NCBI GenBank assembly: GCA_002342415.1
Contig: DDPY01000025.1
Span: 67,415-131,414, forward strand
Length of the DNA stretch: 64,000 nucleotides
Origin: Prevotella sp. UBA2456
GTDB taxonomy: Bacteria > Bacteroidota > Bacteroidia > Bacteroidales > Bacteroidaceae
Direction: 5' to 3'
Part shown: in pieces, positions 51,612-59,904 of the stretch
Numbering within the stretch: position 1 is the stretch's first letter
Layout: each line of letters starts with the position of its first letter
Translations under genes and position numbers: made by a program
The notes under the pieces: generated by a model
The model's database searches: none
What the model saw: the letters and a program-made list of their open reading frames with translations, nothing else
What the model was told of the DNA's origin: nothing

Positions 51612-51689
51612 TGATTGACTTAGGTCAAGAATAAGTGTAAAAATAACAAAAAGCGGCTGTTTGCGATAACAACGATTCTGAAAAGTTCT

Positions 51690-51697
51690 TAAATTTG
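51690..51697 (+). promoter_or_regulatory. -7 box of the histone-H1-like gene
   Basis: TAAATTTG, 65 bp before the ATG; the nearest TTTG is 26 bp upstream, longer than usual. Confidence 0.5.
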
Positions 51698-51761
51698 CAG
51701 CGTCAAAAAGAGATAGTTAGAAAATATCTAAATTCAATAGACTTAAATTTTTTAAAGAACT

Positions 51762-52058
51762 ATGGCAGAAAAGAAAGTTACAAAGAAGGCCGCTGCTCCT
51801 AAGGCAGAAGAGGCAAAGAAGGCACCCGCCAAGAAGGCTGCTGTCAAGAAGGCAGCTGCAGTAGTAGTAAACGCAGAGAATGCTGGCTTTAAGGCTGGCG
51901 ATGTATATCAGGCTCTGGCGGCTGCTGAGAAGGCTCTTAGCGTTAAGGAGATTGCCAAGGCAGCTAAGATCAGCGAAGAGGAGACTCTGCTGGGTCTGGG
52001 TTGGCTCTTTAAGGAGGGCAAGCTCGTTGCTGCTGACGAAAAGATTACACTTGCTTAA
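51762..52058 (+). CDS. Winged-helix protein with Lys/Ala-rich histone-H1-like tail
   Basis: 98 residues. Residues 1-35 are almost entirely Lys, Ala, Pro and Glu (VTKKAAAPKAEEAKKAPAKK), like the disordered tails of H1-type histones. Residues about 40-98 (GFKAGDVYQALAAAEKALSVKEIAKAAKISEEETLLGLGWLF) look like a small winged-helix domain of the kind found in short Bacteroidetes proteins (DUF2582-like). A DNA-binding or nucleoid role is plausible. The globular domain plus tail recalls eukaryotic H1 in layout, but this is architectural similarity only. Ends before a U-tailed hairpin. Confidence 0.75.
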   Translation: MAEKKVTKKAAAPKAEEAKKAPAKKAAVKKAAAVVVNAENAGFKAGDVYQALAAAEKALSVKEIAKAAKISEEETLLGLGWLFKEGKLVAADEKITLA

Positions 52059-52081
52059 TCAAATCACAAGAAGCATAAAAG

Positions 52082-52116
52082 GGCTGGTAGGCTGCAAGGG
52101 CATACCAGTCTTTTTT
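52082..52116 (+). terminator. Terminator after the winged-helix gene
   Basis: GGCTGGTA (52082-52089) pairs with TACCAGTC (52103-52110), including one G-U pair, followed by six T. Confidence 0.75.
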
Positions 52117-52120
52117 AGTT

Positions 52121-52175
52121 GAGAATTGACAGTTCTCTCTTCGAGAGTGTGGCTTCGCAATGAGAGTTGACAGTT
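52121..52175. repeat. Direct repeat GAGARTTGACAGTT
   Basis: GAGAATTGACAGTT (52121-52134) and GAGAGTTGACAGTT (52162-52175) differ at one position and are 41 bp apart, with a CTCTC-TTC-GAGAG hairpin between them. They precede the next gene. Confidence 0.6.
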
Positions 52176-52196
52176 ATTTTTTAGCATTTTAAAGTC

Positions 52197-52532
52197 TTGA
52201 GTTACGACCAGCAGATATTGAAGGTGCTTATGGAAGCAGGCGAACGTGGTGTCAGTGTGCAGGCTATTGTCAAGCATGTGTTCAACATGAACTCTACGTT
52301 TTTCTCGCAGCCAGATTATGATGAGTTGCGTGTCTACGTGCAGCAGTATTTGTTGCGCAACTCCAAATCTGCTCATTCCCTCGTAGAGAGCACTGGGCGC
52401 AGGGGCTATTATCGTCTGAATGCCAGTGGCTCTGCTGATGCCCAGCAGTTGATGCTTCAGTTTCGTGACGATCTTGAGGATGAAAAGAAAGAGGAGAAGC
52501 CCCAACAGGACCTCTCACTCAGTTTGTTTTGA
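52197..52532 (+). CDS. Small predicted winged-helix protein with LSLF C-terminus
   Basis: 111 residues beginning at a TTG (SYDQQILKVLMEAGERGVSVQAIVKHVFNM); the nearest ATG is 11 codons later and would cut the first helix. The N-terminal 75 residues look like a winged-helix fold, ending GRRGYYRLN. The C-terminus is acidic and ends PQQDLSLSLF; the last residues resemble the beta-sliding-clamp binding motif QL(S/D)LF with Ser for Gln. It follows another winged-helix gene. A replication- or repair-linked DNA-binding role is speculative; I do not recognise a named family. Confidence 0.65.
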   Translation: MSYDQQILKVLMEAGERGVSVQAIVKHVFNMNSTFFSQPDYDELRVYVQQYLLRNSKSAHSLVESTGRRGYYRLNASGSADAQQLMLQFRDDLEDEKKEEKPQQDLSLSLF

Positions 52533-52551
52533 TTGTTTTCGAGACGGCGAG

Positions 52552-52591
52552 ATGCCGATATTTCGATATGCCGATATTTCGATATGTCGAT
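52552..52591. repeat. 16-bp tandem repeat, two and a half copies
   Basis: ATGCCGATATTTCGAT repeats at 52552 and 52568, with a partial ATGTCGAT at 52584. It fills the 58-bp gap between convergent genes and touches the stop codon of hisB. Confidence 0.8.
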
Positions 52592-53664
52592 TACAATGCT
52601 CCTTTGGTGGAGGGCAGTTCGTAGTGATAGACATCGCGACGGACAGCCATCTTGAGCGAACGTGCCAATGCCTTGAAAATACCTTCAATCTTGTGGTGCT
52701 CATTGCCTCCTTCTGCCTTGATGTTGAGGTTCATCTTAGCTGCATCGCTGAGGCTCTTGAAGAAGTGCAGAAACATCTCCGTAGGCATGTCGCCAATCTT
52801 TTCGCGAAGGAAGACAGCATCCCATACCAGCCAGGGTCGTCCGCCAAAGTCGAGTGCTACAGAGCATAGGCAGTCGTCCATAGGCAGGCAGTAGCCGTAG
52901 CGCTCAATGCCGCGCTTGTCGCCCAGGGCCTTGAGCAGACATTCGCCCAGCGTGAGTGCAGTGTCCTCGATGGTATGGTGCTCGTCTACGTGCAGGTCAC
53001 CCTTGGCATGTATCGTGAGGTCTATCATGCCATGCTTGCCAATCTGCTCCAGCATGTGGTCGAAGAATCCCAATCCCGTCTGAATGTCGCAGTGTCCGTT
53101 GCCGTCGAGGTCAAGGCTGACGTAGATATCCGTCTCCTTGGTGGTGCGTCGCAGTTCGGCTTTGCGCTCTCCACCATAGGCTATCTCTGCAATCTTGTCC
53201 CATGAGTCGGGTGTGGTAGGGGATACCTGTAGGAATTTGCATCCGATGTTCTCAGCGAACTGGCGGTCCGTCTCGCGGTCACCGATGACGTATGAGTTCT
53301 GGATGTCGTATTCCTCTGAGTTCATGTATTTCTCTACCAGTCCTGTGTTCGGCTTTCGCGTAGGAGCATTGTCCTGGGGGAAGTGCGGGTCGATAAGTAT
53401 TTCGTCGAACTCCACTCCTTCGCCCTTCAGGGTGTCGAGGATGAAGTTTTGTACAGGCCAGAATGTGTTCTCAGGGAAAGCCTCTGTACCCAACCCGTCT
53501 TGGTTGCTCACCATGACGAACAGATAATCGGTATGCTGGCGCAGAAACACGAGGTTGCTGATGGCACGGGGCACGAACTGTAGTTTCTCGAACGAGTCAA
53601 TCTGCTCGTCTTCCGGTTCACGGATGATGGTTCCGTCGCGGTCGATAAATAGGATTCTCTTCAT
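52591..53664 (-). CDS. hisB: Bifunctional histidinol-phosphatase / imidazoleglycerol-phosphate dehydratase
   Basis: 357 residues. The N-terminal HAD phosphatase (about 1-165; KRILFIDRDGTIIREP) removes phosphate from histidinol phosphate; the C-terminal domain (about 168-357; RTTKETDIYVSLDLDG, GFFDHMLEQIGKHGMIDL, HHTIEDTALTLGECL, GGNEHHKIEGIFKALARSLK) dehydrates imidazoleglycerol phosphate with metal-binding His clusters. The fusion is the same as in E. coli. Other histidine genes are not adjacent; instead it overlaps an unrelated membrane protein by 4 bp. Confidence 0.96.
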   Translation of the reverse strand: MKRILFIDRDGTIIREPEDEQIDSFEKLQFVPRAISNLVFLRQHTDYLFVMVSNQDGLGTEAFPENTFWPVQNFILDTLKGEGVEFDEILIDPHFPQDNAPTRKPNTGLVEKYMNSEEYDIQNSYVIGDRETDRQFAENIGCKFLQVSPTTPDSWDKIAEIAYGGERKAELRRTTKETDIYVSLDLDGNGHCDIQTGLGFFDHMLEQIGKHGMIDLTIHAKGDLHVDEHHTIEDTALTLGECLLKALGDKRGIERYGYCLPMDDCLCSVALDFGGRPWLVWDAVFLREKIGDMPTEMFLHFFKSLSDAAKMNLNIKAEGGNEHHKIEGIFKALARSLKMAVRRDVYHYELPSTKGAL

Positions 53665-54641
53665 TGTATTTCCTTTGATTGTTGTTTGCGTTCCTGTTGT
53701 GTGGCCTCGATGGAGCCATAAGCATAGTAGTTGTGTACCAGCGTTATCTGGAAGACGTAGAAGTTGATGAAGTTACATAGCGTGAAGGTGGCGAAGGTGA
53801 GCCAGGGCATATAGGACGGCATGCCCAGAGGGTCTCCCATCAGTAGTCCTGTCTGTGCCTGCTGGTTGGCAAACTGCAGGATGCTGGCGGGCAGGGTAAT
53901 GATGAATGAGGCAATGGCCACCATGAGTGTGCTTGCAAAGAAGACGAGGAAGAGCATTCCCCAGTGTCGTGCGCCTGTTCCGTAAGATTGCCTGAGCGTG
54001 CTCCAATAGGTTGCTGGTGGTTCCATGATGTATTTCATCAGCACGTACATCAGGGGCAGTGCTGCCAGCATGACAATGAGTATGTAGACGGTGAGTGCGC
54101 CCAGCGTTGTGATATAGTGTCGCAAGACGAATCCTGGACTCATCGCCTCGGCAGTGGCCAGGGCGGCAGCGAAGAGCACCATAGGCACCATCCATACCAA
54201 TAGCGTGAGCAGACAGCCTTTCAGTGTGCGCCCCATCAGTTTTGGCGATGCTGTGAGCCAGCTGGGAGGAGTGGTGATGTTGCCCGTCTCCTTGTGTTCT
54301 TTCAACTTGTTGAGAATGGGTGCCGACCCCAGATAAAGCGTGACCGTGACCAGCAGCAACAGTGCAAGTATTTCCATCAGCGTGATGCTGTATTGCTGGA
54401 GGGTGGTTGCAAAGATACCCTGATAGACAGCCATCTGTTGCATCATGGCCATCGTAATTTCAGGAATTTTGATAGTTGCCAGTGTTCCCAGTGCACCACA
54501 GCAGAGCGCATAGATTGTCACCATCTGCCACGATGCCTTGAACAGGGGGCGGAATTTTTCAGTAAATAGCCTGATGCCCGTGGTCAGCACACGGCGGTAG
54601 CTGCGGGCTTTCATCAGGCTCATATCAACTTGCTTTTCCAT
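53661..54641 (-). CDS. Membrane protein of unknown function
   Basis: 326 residues with about six predicted spans (e.g. VTIYALCCGALGTLATI, ILALLLLVTVTLYLG, GCLLTLLVWMVPMVLFAAA, YILIVMLAALPLMYVL, MLFLVFFASTLMVAIASFI). It has a short cytoplasmic N-terminus and a polar C-terminus (YGSIEATQQERKQQSKEIQ). I do not recognise the family; the fold is of the YIP1/DUF-like or ABC-permease-like integral membrane type at most. It is translationally coupled to hisB by a 4-bp overlap, which may be positional only. Confidence 0.75.
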   Translation of the reverse strand: MEKQVDMSLMKARSYRRVLTTGIRLFTEKFRPLFKASWQMVTIYALCCGALGTLATIKIPEITMAMMQQMAVYQGIFATTLQQYSITLMEILALLLLVTVTLYLGSAPILNKLKEHKETGNITTPPSWLTASPKLMGRTLKGCLLTLLVWMVPMVLFAAALATAEAMSPGFVLRHYITTLGALTVYILIVMLAALPLMYVLMKYIMEPPATYWSTLRQSYGTGARHWGMLFLVFFASTLMVAIASFIITLPASILQFANQQAQTGLLMGDPLGMPSYMPWLTFATFTLCNFINFYVFQITLVHNYYAYGSIEATQQERKQQSKEIQ

Positions 54642-54662
54642 CGTTTATGTTTTTTTGTGCTG

Positions 54663-54699
54663 CAAAGGTACAAAAATTATCCAAAAATTAGTAACTTTG
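54663..54699. promoter_or_regulatory. Divergent promoter region between the membrane protein and the oxidoreductase
   Basis: A minus-strand TACCTTTG (54663-54670) and a plus-strand TAACTTTG (54692-54699) lie 21 bp apart; no -33 elements fit, so each box would sit in the other's upstream region. Confidence 0.55.
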
Positions 54700-54709
54700 C
54701 AAGCGAAAT

Positions 54710-55693
54710 ATGAAAAATATCAAGTGGGGCTTCATCGGATGCGGTGATGTCGTAGAGAAGAAAAGCGGCCCAGCCTTCTCGGAGGTGGAGGGCTCGAGTG
54801 TTGTTGCCGTCATGGCTCGCAGTGAGCGTCATGCCCGCAGTTATGCTGAGCGTCATGGTATTCCTCGTTGGTATACCGATGCCCAGGAGTTGATAGATGA
54901 CGATGAGGTGAATGCCGTCTATGTGGCCACTCCTCCGTCGAGCCACGCCACCTATGCTATCATGGCCATGAAGGCAGGCAAGGCGGTGTATGTGGAGAAG
55001 CCCTTGGCATCGAGCTATGAGGACTGTGCGCGTATCAATCGCGTGTCCGAGCAGACGGGTGTGCCCTGCTTTGTAGCCTACTATCGTCGCAAATTGCCCT
55101 ATTTCGAGAAGGTGAAGGAGATTGTGGAGCGTGGTGTCATAGGTAAGGTGGTGAATGTGCAGGTGCGCTTTGCTGCCTGTCCGCGCGAGGGTGACGATGC
55201 GGTTCCAGCAGAGCAGCCTTGGCGTGTTCAGCCCGATATTGCGGGTGGTGGCTATTTCTACGATATGGCTCCCCATCAGCTCGACTACCTCCAGCAGCTG
55301 TTTGGTGTCATCGTCGAGGCTCGTGGCATCTGTGCCAATCGCGGAGGGCTCTACAAGGCAGAGGACACGGTGAACGCCTGCTTCGAGTTTGAGGGCGGTC
55401 TGTCGGGTTCTGGCTCCTGGTGCTTTGTGGCCCATGAGTCTGCCTGTGAAGACCGCATCCACCTGATAGGCAATCGTGGGGCCGTATCATTCTCCGTCTT
55501 CGACTTCCAGCCTATCCACCTCTATACGATGCAGGGCGAGGAGAATTTTGCGGTGCCCAATCCACCTTATGTACAGGCTCCGCTTATCAAGAATGTGATA
55601 GAACATCTGCAGGGATTGGGTGTCTGCGACAGCACCAGCGAGTCTGCAACTCCCGTCAATTGGGCTCTGGACCGTATCTTGGGAAAATTCTGA
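54710..55693 (+). CDS. Gfo/Idh/MocA-family NAD(P)-dependent oxidoreductase
   Basis: 327 residues. Rossmann start KWGFIGCGDVVEKKSG, VNAVYVATPPSSHATYAI, and the family EKP motif in VYVEKPLASSYEDC; the second domain begins with FVAYYRRKLPYF and contains GGGYFYDMAPHQLDYLQQLFG (catalytic His). Such enzymes oxidise sugars or cyclitols with NAD(P). First gene of a run of five closely spaced genes. The substrate cannot be assigned. Confidence 0.93.
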   Translation: MKNIKWGFIGCGDVVEKKSGPAFSEVEGSSVVAVMARSERHARSYAERHGIPRWYTDAQELIDDDEVNAVYVATPPSSHATYAIMAMKAGKAVYVEKPLASSYEDCARINRVSEQTGVPCFVAYYRRKLPYFEKVKEIVERGVIGKVVNVQVRFAACPREGDDAVPAEQPWRVQPDIAGGGYFYDMAPHQLDYLQQLFGVIVEARGICANRGGLYKAEDTVNACFEFEGGLSGSGSWCFVAHESACEDRIHLIGNRGAVSFSVFDFQPIHLYTMQGEENFAVPNPPYVQAPLIKNVIEHLQGLGVCDSTSESATPVNWALDRILGKF

Positions 55694-55694
55694 C

Positions 55695-56810
55695 ATGATG
55701 CGTAAGGTGGCTGCGATAGTGATGTTGATGCTGAGTCTGGCGGCCTTAGGCTCCGATACGCTGCGTCTGGCGCCCTTGGGGGGCGACACGCTAAGCATGC
55801 CGAAGCCCAAGAAGGCAGGCTGGCTGAAACGGCTCATCGACAGCTTCAGCGACCAGGATACCCTCTATGTAGAGCCCCAGCACTACAACTGGGCATTGAT
55901 GGGACAGGCGATAGTGACCTACGACTACTACCGTCTGAGCACTTCGGGCGACAAGGGGCAGTCTATTTCGTTCTCGCCTCAGACGGATATCCGCTTCGGC
56001 CCTTATTTTGGCTGGCGGTGGGTATTCCTGGGACTTACCGTTGACCTGCGTAATCTGAATATATTCAACAAGAGACCTAAGTTCGAACTCGATGCCAGCA
56101 TTTATAGTGCCCGCTTTGGTGCCGATGTGTTCTTCCGCCGAACGGTGAACGACTATAAGATTCGCAACGTCAACATGGGTCCCCATATCAACACAGACCC
56201 TCTGAATGGCGTTGACTTTGACGGGCTGGAGGTGAGCATCACGGGTGTCAATCTCTACTATATCTTCAACTATCGCCACTTTTCCTATCCTGCCGCCTTT
56301 GCCCAAAGCTCGTGCCAAAAGATTAGCTGCGGCTCATGGATGGCCGGTCTGGGCTATCTGACCAATCATATCGATTTCGACTACCGCCGCCTGGAGGCGT
56401 TGGCAAAGGAGCGGCTTGGGCAAACGGTACAGCTGGACAGCAGTTTCAACTTCGGCAGTGTGAAATATCGTGACGTGAGCGCCTCGGTGGGCTATGCCTA
56501 CAACTGGGTGTTTGCGCGCAACTGGCTGCTATGCTCCAGCCTCTCGCTGGCATTGGCCTATAAGAAATCGTACTCGGAGAACGAGAGCGAGAAAGCCGAG
56601 GGCTTCAGCTTCAATAACTTCAATATTGACGGCATCGGGCGTTTCGGACTGGTGTGGAACAATACCAAGTGGTATGCTGGTGCCTCCGCCATCGTGCGCG
56701 CCTATAACTATCACAAGTCGCGCTTTGCCACTAACAACATCTTTGGCGACTTTAATATCTACTTCGGATTAAACTTTGGCCCTCGTGGGCCGTATAAAAA
56801 GAAAAGGTAG
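55695..56810 (+). CDS. DUF4421-like exported beta-rich protein
   Basis: 371 residues from the ATG at 55695, 1 bp after the oxidoreductase stop. A short hydrophobic leader (RKVAAIVMLMLSLAALG) suggests export. The body has many aromatic alternating strands (SFSPQTDIRFGPYFGWRWVFLGLTVDL, ASVGYAYNWVFARNWLLCSSLSLALAY) and the end YFGLNFGPRGPYKKKR, consistent with an outer-membrane beta barrel of the DUF4421 family. Function unknown. Confidence 0.75.
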   Translation: MMRKVAAIVMLMLSLAALGSDTLRLAPLGGDTLSMPKPKKAGWLKRLIDSFSDQDTLYVEPQHYNWALMGQAIVTYDYYRLSTSGDKGQSISFSPQTDIRFGPYFGWRWVFLGLTVDLRNLNIFNKRPKFELDASIYSARFGADVFFRRTVNDYKIRNVNMGPHINTDPLNGVDFDGLEVSITGVNLYYIFNYRHFSYPAAFAQSSCQKISCGSWMAGLGYLTNHIDFDYRRLEALAKERLGQTVQLDSSFNFGSVKYRDVSASVGYAYNWVFARNWLLCSSLSLALAYKKSYSENESEKAEGFSFNNFNIDGIGRFGLVWNNTKWYAGASAIVRAYNYHKSRFATNNIFGDFNIYFGLNFGPRGPYKKKR

Positions 56811-56819
56811 CGAGTGAAT

Positions 56820-57695
56820 ATGAGTAAGTTTATATATAATGTACACGCGCGTGGAATGATGGTGGCGGTCATCGTTTTCATGCTTTCATGCTTCCTCCCC
56901 TCCATTCTTCAGGCGCAGGTAACCTACGAGCGACAGGACAGCCTCACCGTCTGCCGGCTGTTGCAGAAGAGCCATTGCCAGACAGATGTGCTCACGCTGG
57001 CCCGCCACTTTCTGGGTGTGCCCTATGTAGCCCACACGCTGGAGGTGAACGGCGAGGAGCAGCTGGTGGTGAACACGCGCCAGTTGGACTGCACCACGTT
57101 AGTGGAGACGGTCAGTGCCCTGAAACTCTGCGCAGAGCAGGGTAAACGTTCGTGGAACGATTATCTTGAGGCCTTGCGCCAGCTGCGCTATCGTGGTGGG
57201 AAACTGGAGGGCTATGCCTCGCGACTGCACTATTTCACCGACTGGATTCGAGACAAAGTGCACATGAGACTCGTGGATGATATCCAGCAGCCCAACCCGC
57301 CCTTCACTGCTGTTCAGCAGGTCGGCGTCAGCTATATGAGCAAGCACCCTGATGCTTACAAGGCGTTGAAGGCTCACCCAGAGCTGGTGCCTGTCATCGC
57401 CCGTCAGGAGCAGTCGCTCACGGGGCTGAAGGTGCGCTATATTCCCAAGTCGGCAGTCAAGAATACGGCGCTGATGCGCCAAACCGTCAAGGACGGCGAT
57501 ATTCTGGCCATCACGTGCACGAAGGCGGGCCTCGACATTGCCCATCTGGGCTTTGCCGTCTGGCGGGCCGACGGGTTGCATCTGCTCAATGCCTCGCAAT
57601 TACGCCACAAGGTGGTGGAGGAGCCCATGACGCTGCGCCGTTATCTCTCGAAGCATCCTACGTTTACTGGCATTCGTGTGGTCAGACTGAAATGA
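56820..57695 (+). CDS. DUF1460-family putative cell-wall amidase
   Basis: 291 residues from the ATG at 56820 (a GTG two codons upstream is possible). A signal peptide (hydrophobic stretch ending LPSILQAQ) exports it. The NlpC/P60-like core shows a likely catalytic Cys in RQLDCTTLVETVSAL and a likely catalytic His in DIAHLGFAVW. DUF1460 proteins of Bacteroides are N-acetylmuramoyl-L-alanine amidase-like. It may trim peptidoglycan in the periplasm. Confidence 0.85.
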   Translation: MSKFIYNVHARGMMVAVIVFMLSCFLPSILQAQVTYERQDSLTVCRLLQKSHCQTDVLTLARHFLGVPYVAHTLEVNGEEQLVVNTRQLDCTTLVETVSALKLCAEQGKRSWNDYLEALRQLRYRGGKLEGYASRLHYFTDWIRDKVHMRLVDDIQQPNPPFTAVQQVGVSYMSKHPDAYKALKAHPELVPVIARQEQSLTGLKVRYIPKSAVKNTALMRQTVKDGDILAITCTKAGLDIAHLGFAVWRADGLHLLNASQLRHKVVEEPMTLRRYLSKHPTFTGIRVVRLK

Positions 57696-57729
57696 GAGTT
57701 GAAAGTATCATCAAAAATATAAGAAGAAT

Positions 57730-58122
57730 ATGGAATTACCTGAATTTATGAACTATGCCAACAGGTTCTCGAAGAAGGACTTTGTTGAGAAGATTGCCCG
57801 TATTGCCAAGAGTGCTGGTGCGAAACTGGTGTATGCAGCGCTGATACTCTACTATACGTTGCAGAGTGACAAGGTGAGTGCCACCAACAAGGCGATGATT
57901 ATCGGAGCGTTGGGCTACCTGATCAGTCCGCTCGATGTGGTGCCCGATGCCATTCCCATTGCTGGCCTGGCCGACGACCTGGGCGTGCTGGTATATGTGC
58001 TGAAGAAGGTGTGGACTGATGTCGATCCCGATATTCAGACCAAGGCCCGCGAGCGGCTGTCGAAGTGGTTCGACGAGGACGAGATTGCCGAGATCAACGA
58101 CCTCTTTACAGGCGAGAAGTAA
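57730..58122 (+). CDS. DUF1232 (YkvA-like) small membrane protein
   Basis: 130 residues. The DUF1232 signature YLISPLDVVPDAIPIAGLADDLGVL spans about residues 62-88, preceded by a hydrophobic segment (LVYAALILYYTL). Members are small proteins of unknown function, often with one or two membrane segments. It starts 34 bp after the DUF1460 gene and ends 3 bp before the oxidoreductase, indicating one operon. Confidence 0.88.
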   Translation: MELPEFMNYANRFSKKDFVEKIARIAKSAGAKLVYAALILYYTLQSDKVSATNKAMIIGALGYLISPLDVVPDAIPIAGLADDLGVLVYVLKKVWTDVDPDIQTKARERLSKWFDEDEIAEINDLFTGEK

Positions 58123-58125
58123 TCC

Positions 58126-59802
58126 ATGATAAAAGAGTATCAGATACGTGTCCAGCCCCATGTAGCAGCCAACGAGCGTGCCCTGCGCGAGTATGTGGCC
58201 GAGACCGAGGGCTTCGACGTGCGCACGCTGACAGCCCTGCGCATCCTGCGTCGTAGCATCGATGCCCGCCAGCGTACCATCTTCGTTAATCTGAAGGTGC
58301 GCGCCTACATCAACGAGCAGCCCCATGACGACGAGTATCAGCGTGTACATTATCCTGATGTGTCCGAGGGGCGTCAGGTGATAGTGGTGGGGGCTGGTCC
58401 TGGCGGACTGTTTGCTGCGCTGCGGCTCATCGAACTGGGCTTGCGTCCCATCGTGGTGGAGCGTGGCAAGGATGTACACGAGCGTAAGCGCGACTTGGCA
58501 CAGATAGCCCGTACGCAGCAGGTGGACAGCGAGAGCAACTACTGCTTTGGCGAGGGTGGGGCAGGTGCCTACTCTGATGGTAAGCTCTACACGCGCTCCA
58601 AGAAGCGCGGCTCGACGGAGAAGATTCTCAACGTGTTCTGCCAGCATGGAGCATCGACGAATATTCTGGCTGATGCCCATCCGCATATCGGTACGGACAA
58701 GCTGCCGCGAGTGATAGAGAACATGCGCCAGACTATCTTGCGTGCTGGCGGCGAGGTGCATTTCCAGACGCGCATGACACAGCTGCTCATCGAGGGTCGG
58801 CGAGTGGTGGGCTGCCTGTGCGAGGAACGGGTTGGTTGCGACACAGTCGCAACATGCGGAAACGGCAAGGACGGCAAGGACGGCGGCATGCTCGAATTGC
58901 GCGGCCCCGTAATATTGGCTACGGGCCATTCCGCCCGCGATGTCTATCGCTATCTGGCAGATGCTGGCATCGAGATAGAGGCTAAAGGTATTGCCGTGGG
59001 CGTGCGACTGGAGCATCCTGCCCAGCTCATCGACCAGATACAGTATCACTCGCCCAAAGGTCGCGGCCGCTATCTGCCTGCTGCCGAGTATTCGTTTGTC
59101 ACGCAGGTCGACGGAAGGGGTGTCTATTCGTTTTGTATGTGCCCAGGCGGATTCGTCATCCCTGCTGCCACCGACAAGGAGCAGATAGTGGTCAACGGCA
59201 TGAGCCCTTCCAATCGCGGCGGGCAGTGGTCTAATTCAGGTATGGTGGTGGAACTGCGGCCGGAGGACCTGATGAGCGAAGGGCTGCTTCAAGACACCAC
59301 ACAGCCGACGACAGGGTCTGCCGCTGAGCGTGCACTGGCCGTGATGCACTTTCAGGAACAGCTGGAGCGCACCTGCTGGCAGCAGGGTAACCGCCGCCAG
59401 ACGGCACCTGCCCAGCGCATGGCAGACTTTGTGAACGGGCGGCTGAGCTATGACCTGCCCAAGAGTTCCTATGCTCCAGGGCTTCTCTCGTCGCCCCTCC
59501 ATTTCTGGATGCCCCAATTCGTGAGCCGCCGACTGCAGGAGGGTTTTCGCGTGTTTGGCCGTCAGAGTCATGGCTTCCTTACCAACGAGGCGGTGATGAT
59601 TGGTGTCGAGACCCGTACTTCTTCGCCCGTGCGTATCGTTCGCGACGCAGAGACGCTGATGCACGTCCGCCTGGAGGGTCTTTTCCCTTGCGGCGAGGGT
59701 GCCGGCTATGCTGGGGGCATCGTCTCGGCGGGTGTCGACGGTGAGCGCTGCGCAGAGATGTGTGCCGCCTGGCTGCAATCAGCTACAGGCACCAAAGAAT
59801 AA
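58126..59802 (+). CDS. FAD-dependent oxidoreductase (uncharacterised two-domain family)
   Basis: 558 residues. A small N-terminal domain (about 1-80; IRVQPHVAANERALREYVAE) precedes a FAD-binding Rossmann fold (QVIVVGAGPGGLFAALRLIELGLRPIVVERG), NYCFGEGGAGAYSDGKLYTR, VILATGHSARDVY and the C-terminal FPCGEGAGYAGGIVSAGVDG. This architecture is a conserved bacterial family without known reaction. In the loop before VILATGHSARD there is an apparent insertion with a palindrome (58835-58853) and a GKDGKDGG stretch. Last gene of the five-gene run. Confidence 0.9.
   Translation: MIKEYQIRVQPHVAANERALREYVAETEGFDVRTLTALRILRRSIDARQRTIFVNLKVRAYINEQPHDDEYQRVHYPDVSEGRQVIVVGAGPGGLFAALRLIELGLRPIVVERGKDVHERKRDLAQIARTQQVDSESNYCFGEGGAGAYSDGKLYTRSKKRGSTEKILNVFCQHGASTNILADAHPHIGTDKLPRVIENMRQTILRAGGEVHFQTRMTQLLIEGRRVVGCLCEERVGCDTVATCGNGKDGKDGGMLELRGPVILATGHSARDVYRYLADAGIEIEAKGIAVGVRLEHPAQLIDQIQYHSPKGRGRYLPAAEYSFVTQVDGRGVYSFCMCPGGFVIPAATDKEQIVVNGMSPSNRGGQWSNSGMVVELRPEDLMSEGLLQDTTQPTTGSAAERALAVMHFQEQLERTCWQQGNRRQTAPAQRMADFVNGRLSYDLPKSSYAPGLLSSPLHFWMPQFVSRRLQEGFRVFGRQSHGFLTNEAVMIGVETRTSSPVRIVRDAETLMHVRLEGLFPCGEGAGYAGGIVSAGVDGERCAEMCAAWLQSATGTKE
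58835..58853. repeat. Palindrome GTTGCGAC-ACA-GTCGCAAC inside the FAD oxidoreductase gene
   Basis: A perfect 8-3-8 inverted repeat encoding part of VGCDTVATC in a surface loop, directly followed by short AACGGCAAGGACGGC-type repeats encoding NGKDGKDGG. It does not fit the conserved family sequence around it and looks like an in-frame repeat insertion. Confidence 0.7.
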
Positions 59803-59851
59803 AAAAATACAAAAATTTCCTTTAATATTCGGTTTTCTATTCTTTTTATAT

Positions 59852-59859
59852 TATCTTTG
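59852..59859 (+). promoter_or_regulatory. -7 box of the DUF4301 gene
   Basis: TATCTTTG with a T-rich (TTTTCTAT) stretch in place of a -33 element 20 bp upstream. Confidence 0.5.
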
Positions 59860-59904
59860 CAGATTAGTAGCAACAAACTATTCTAAAAACCAAAATACAA
59901 ATTT

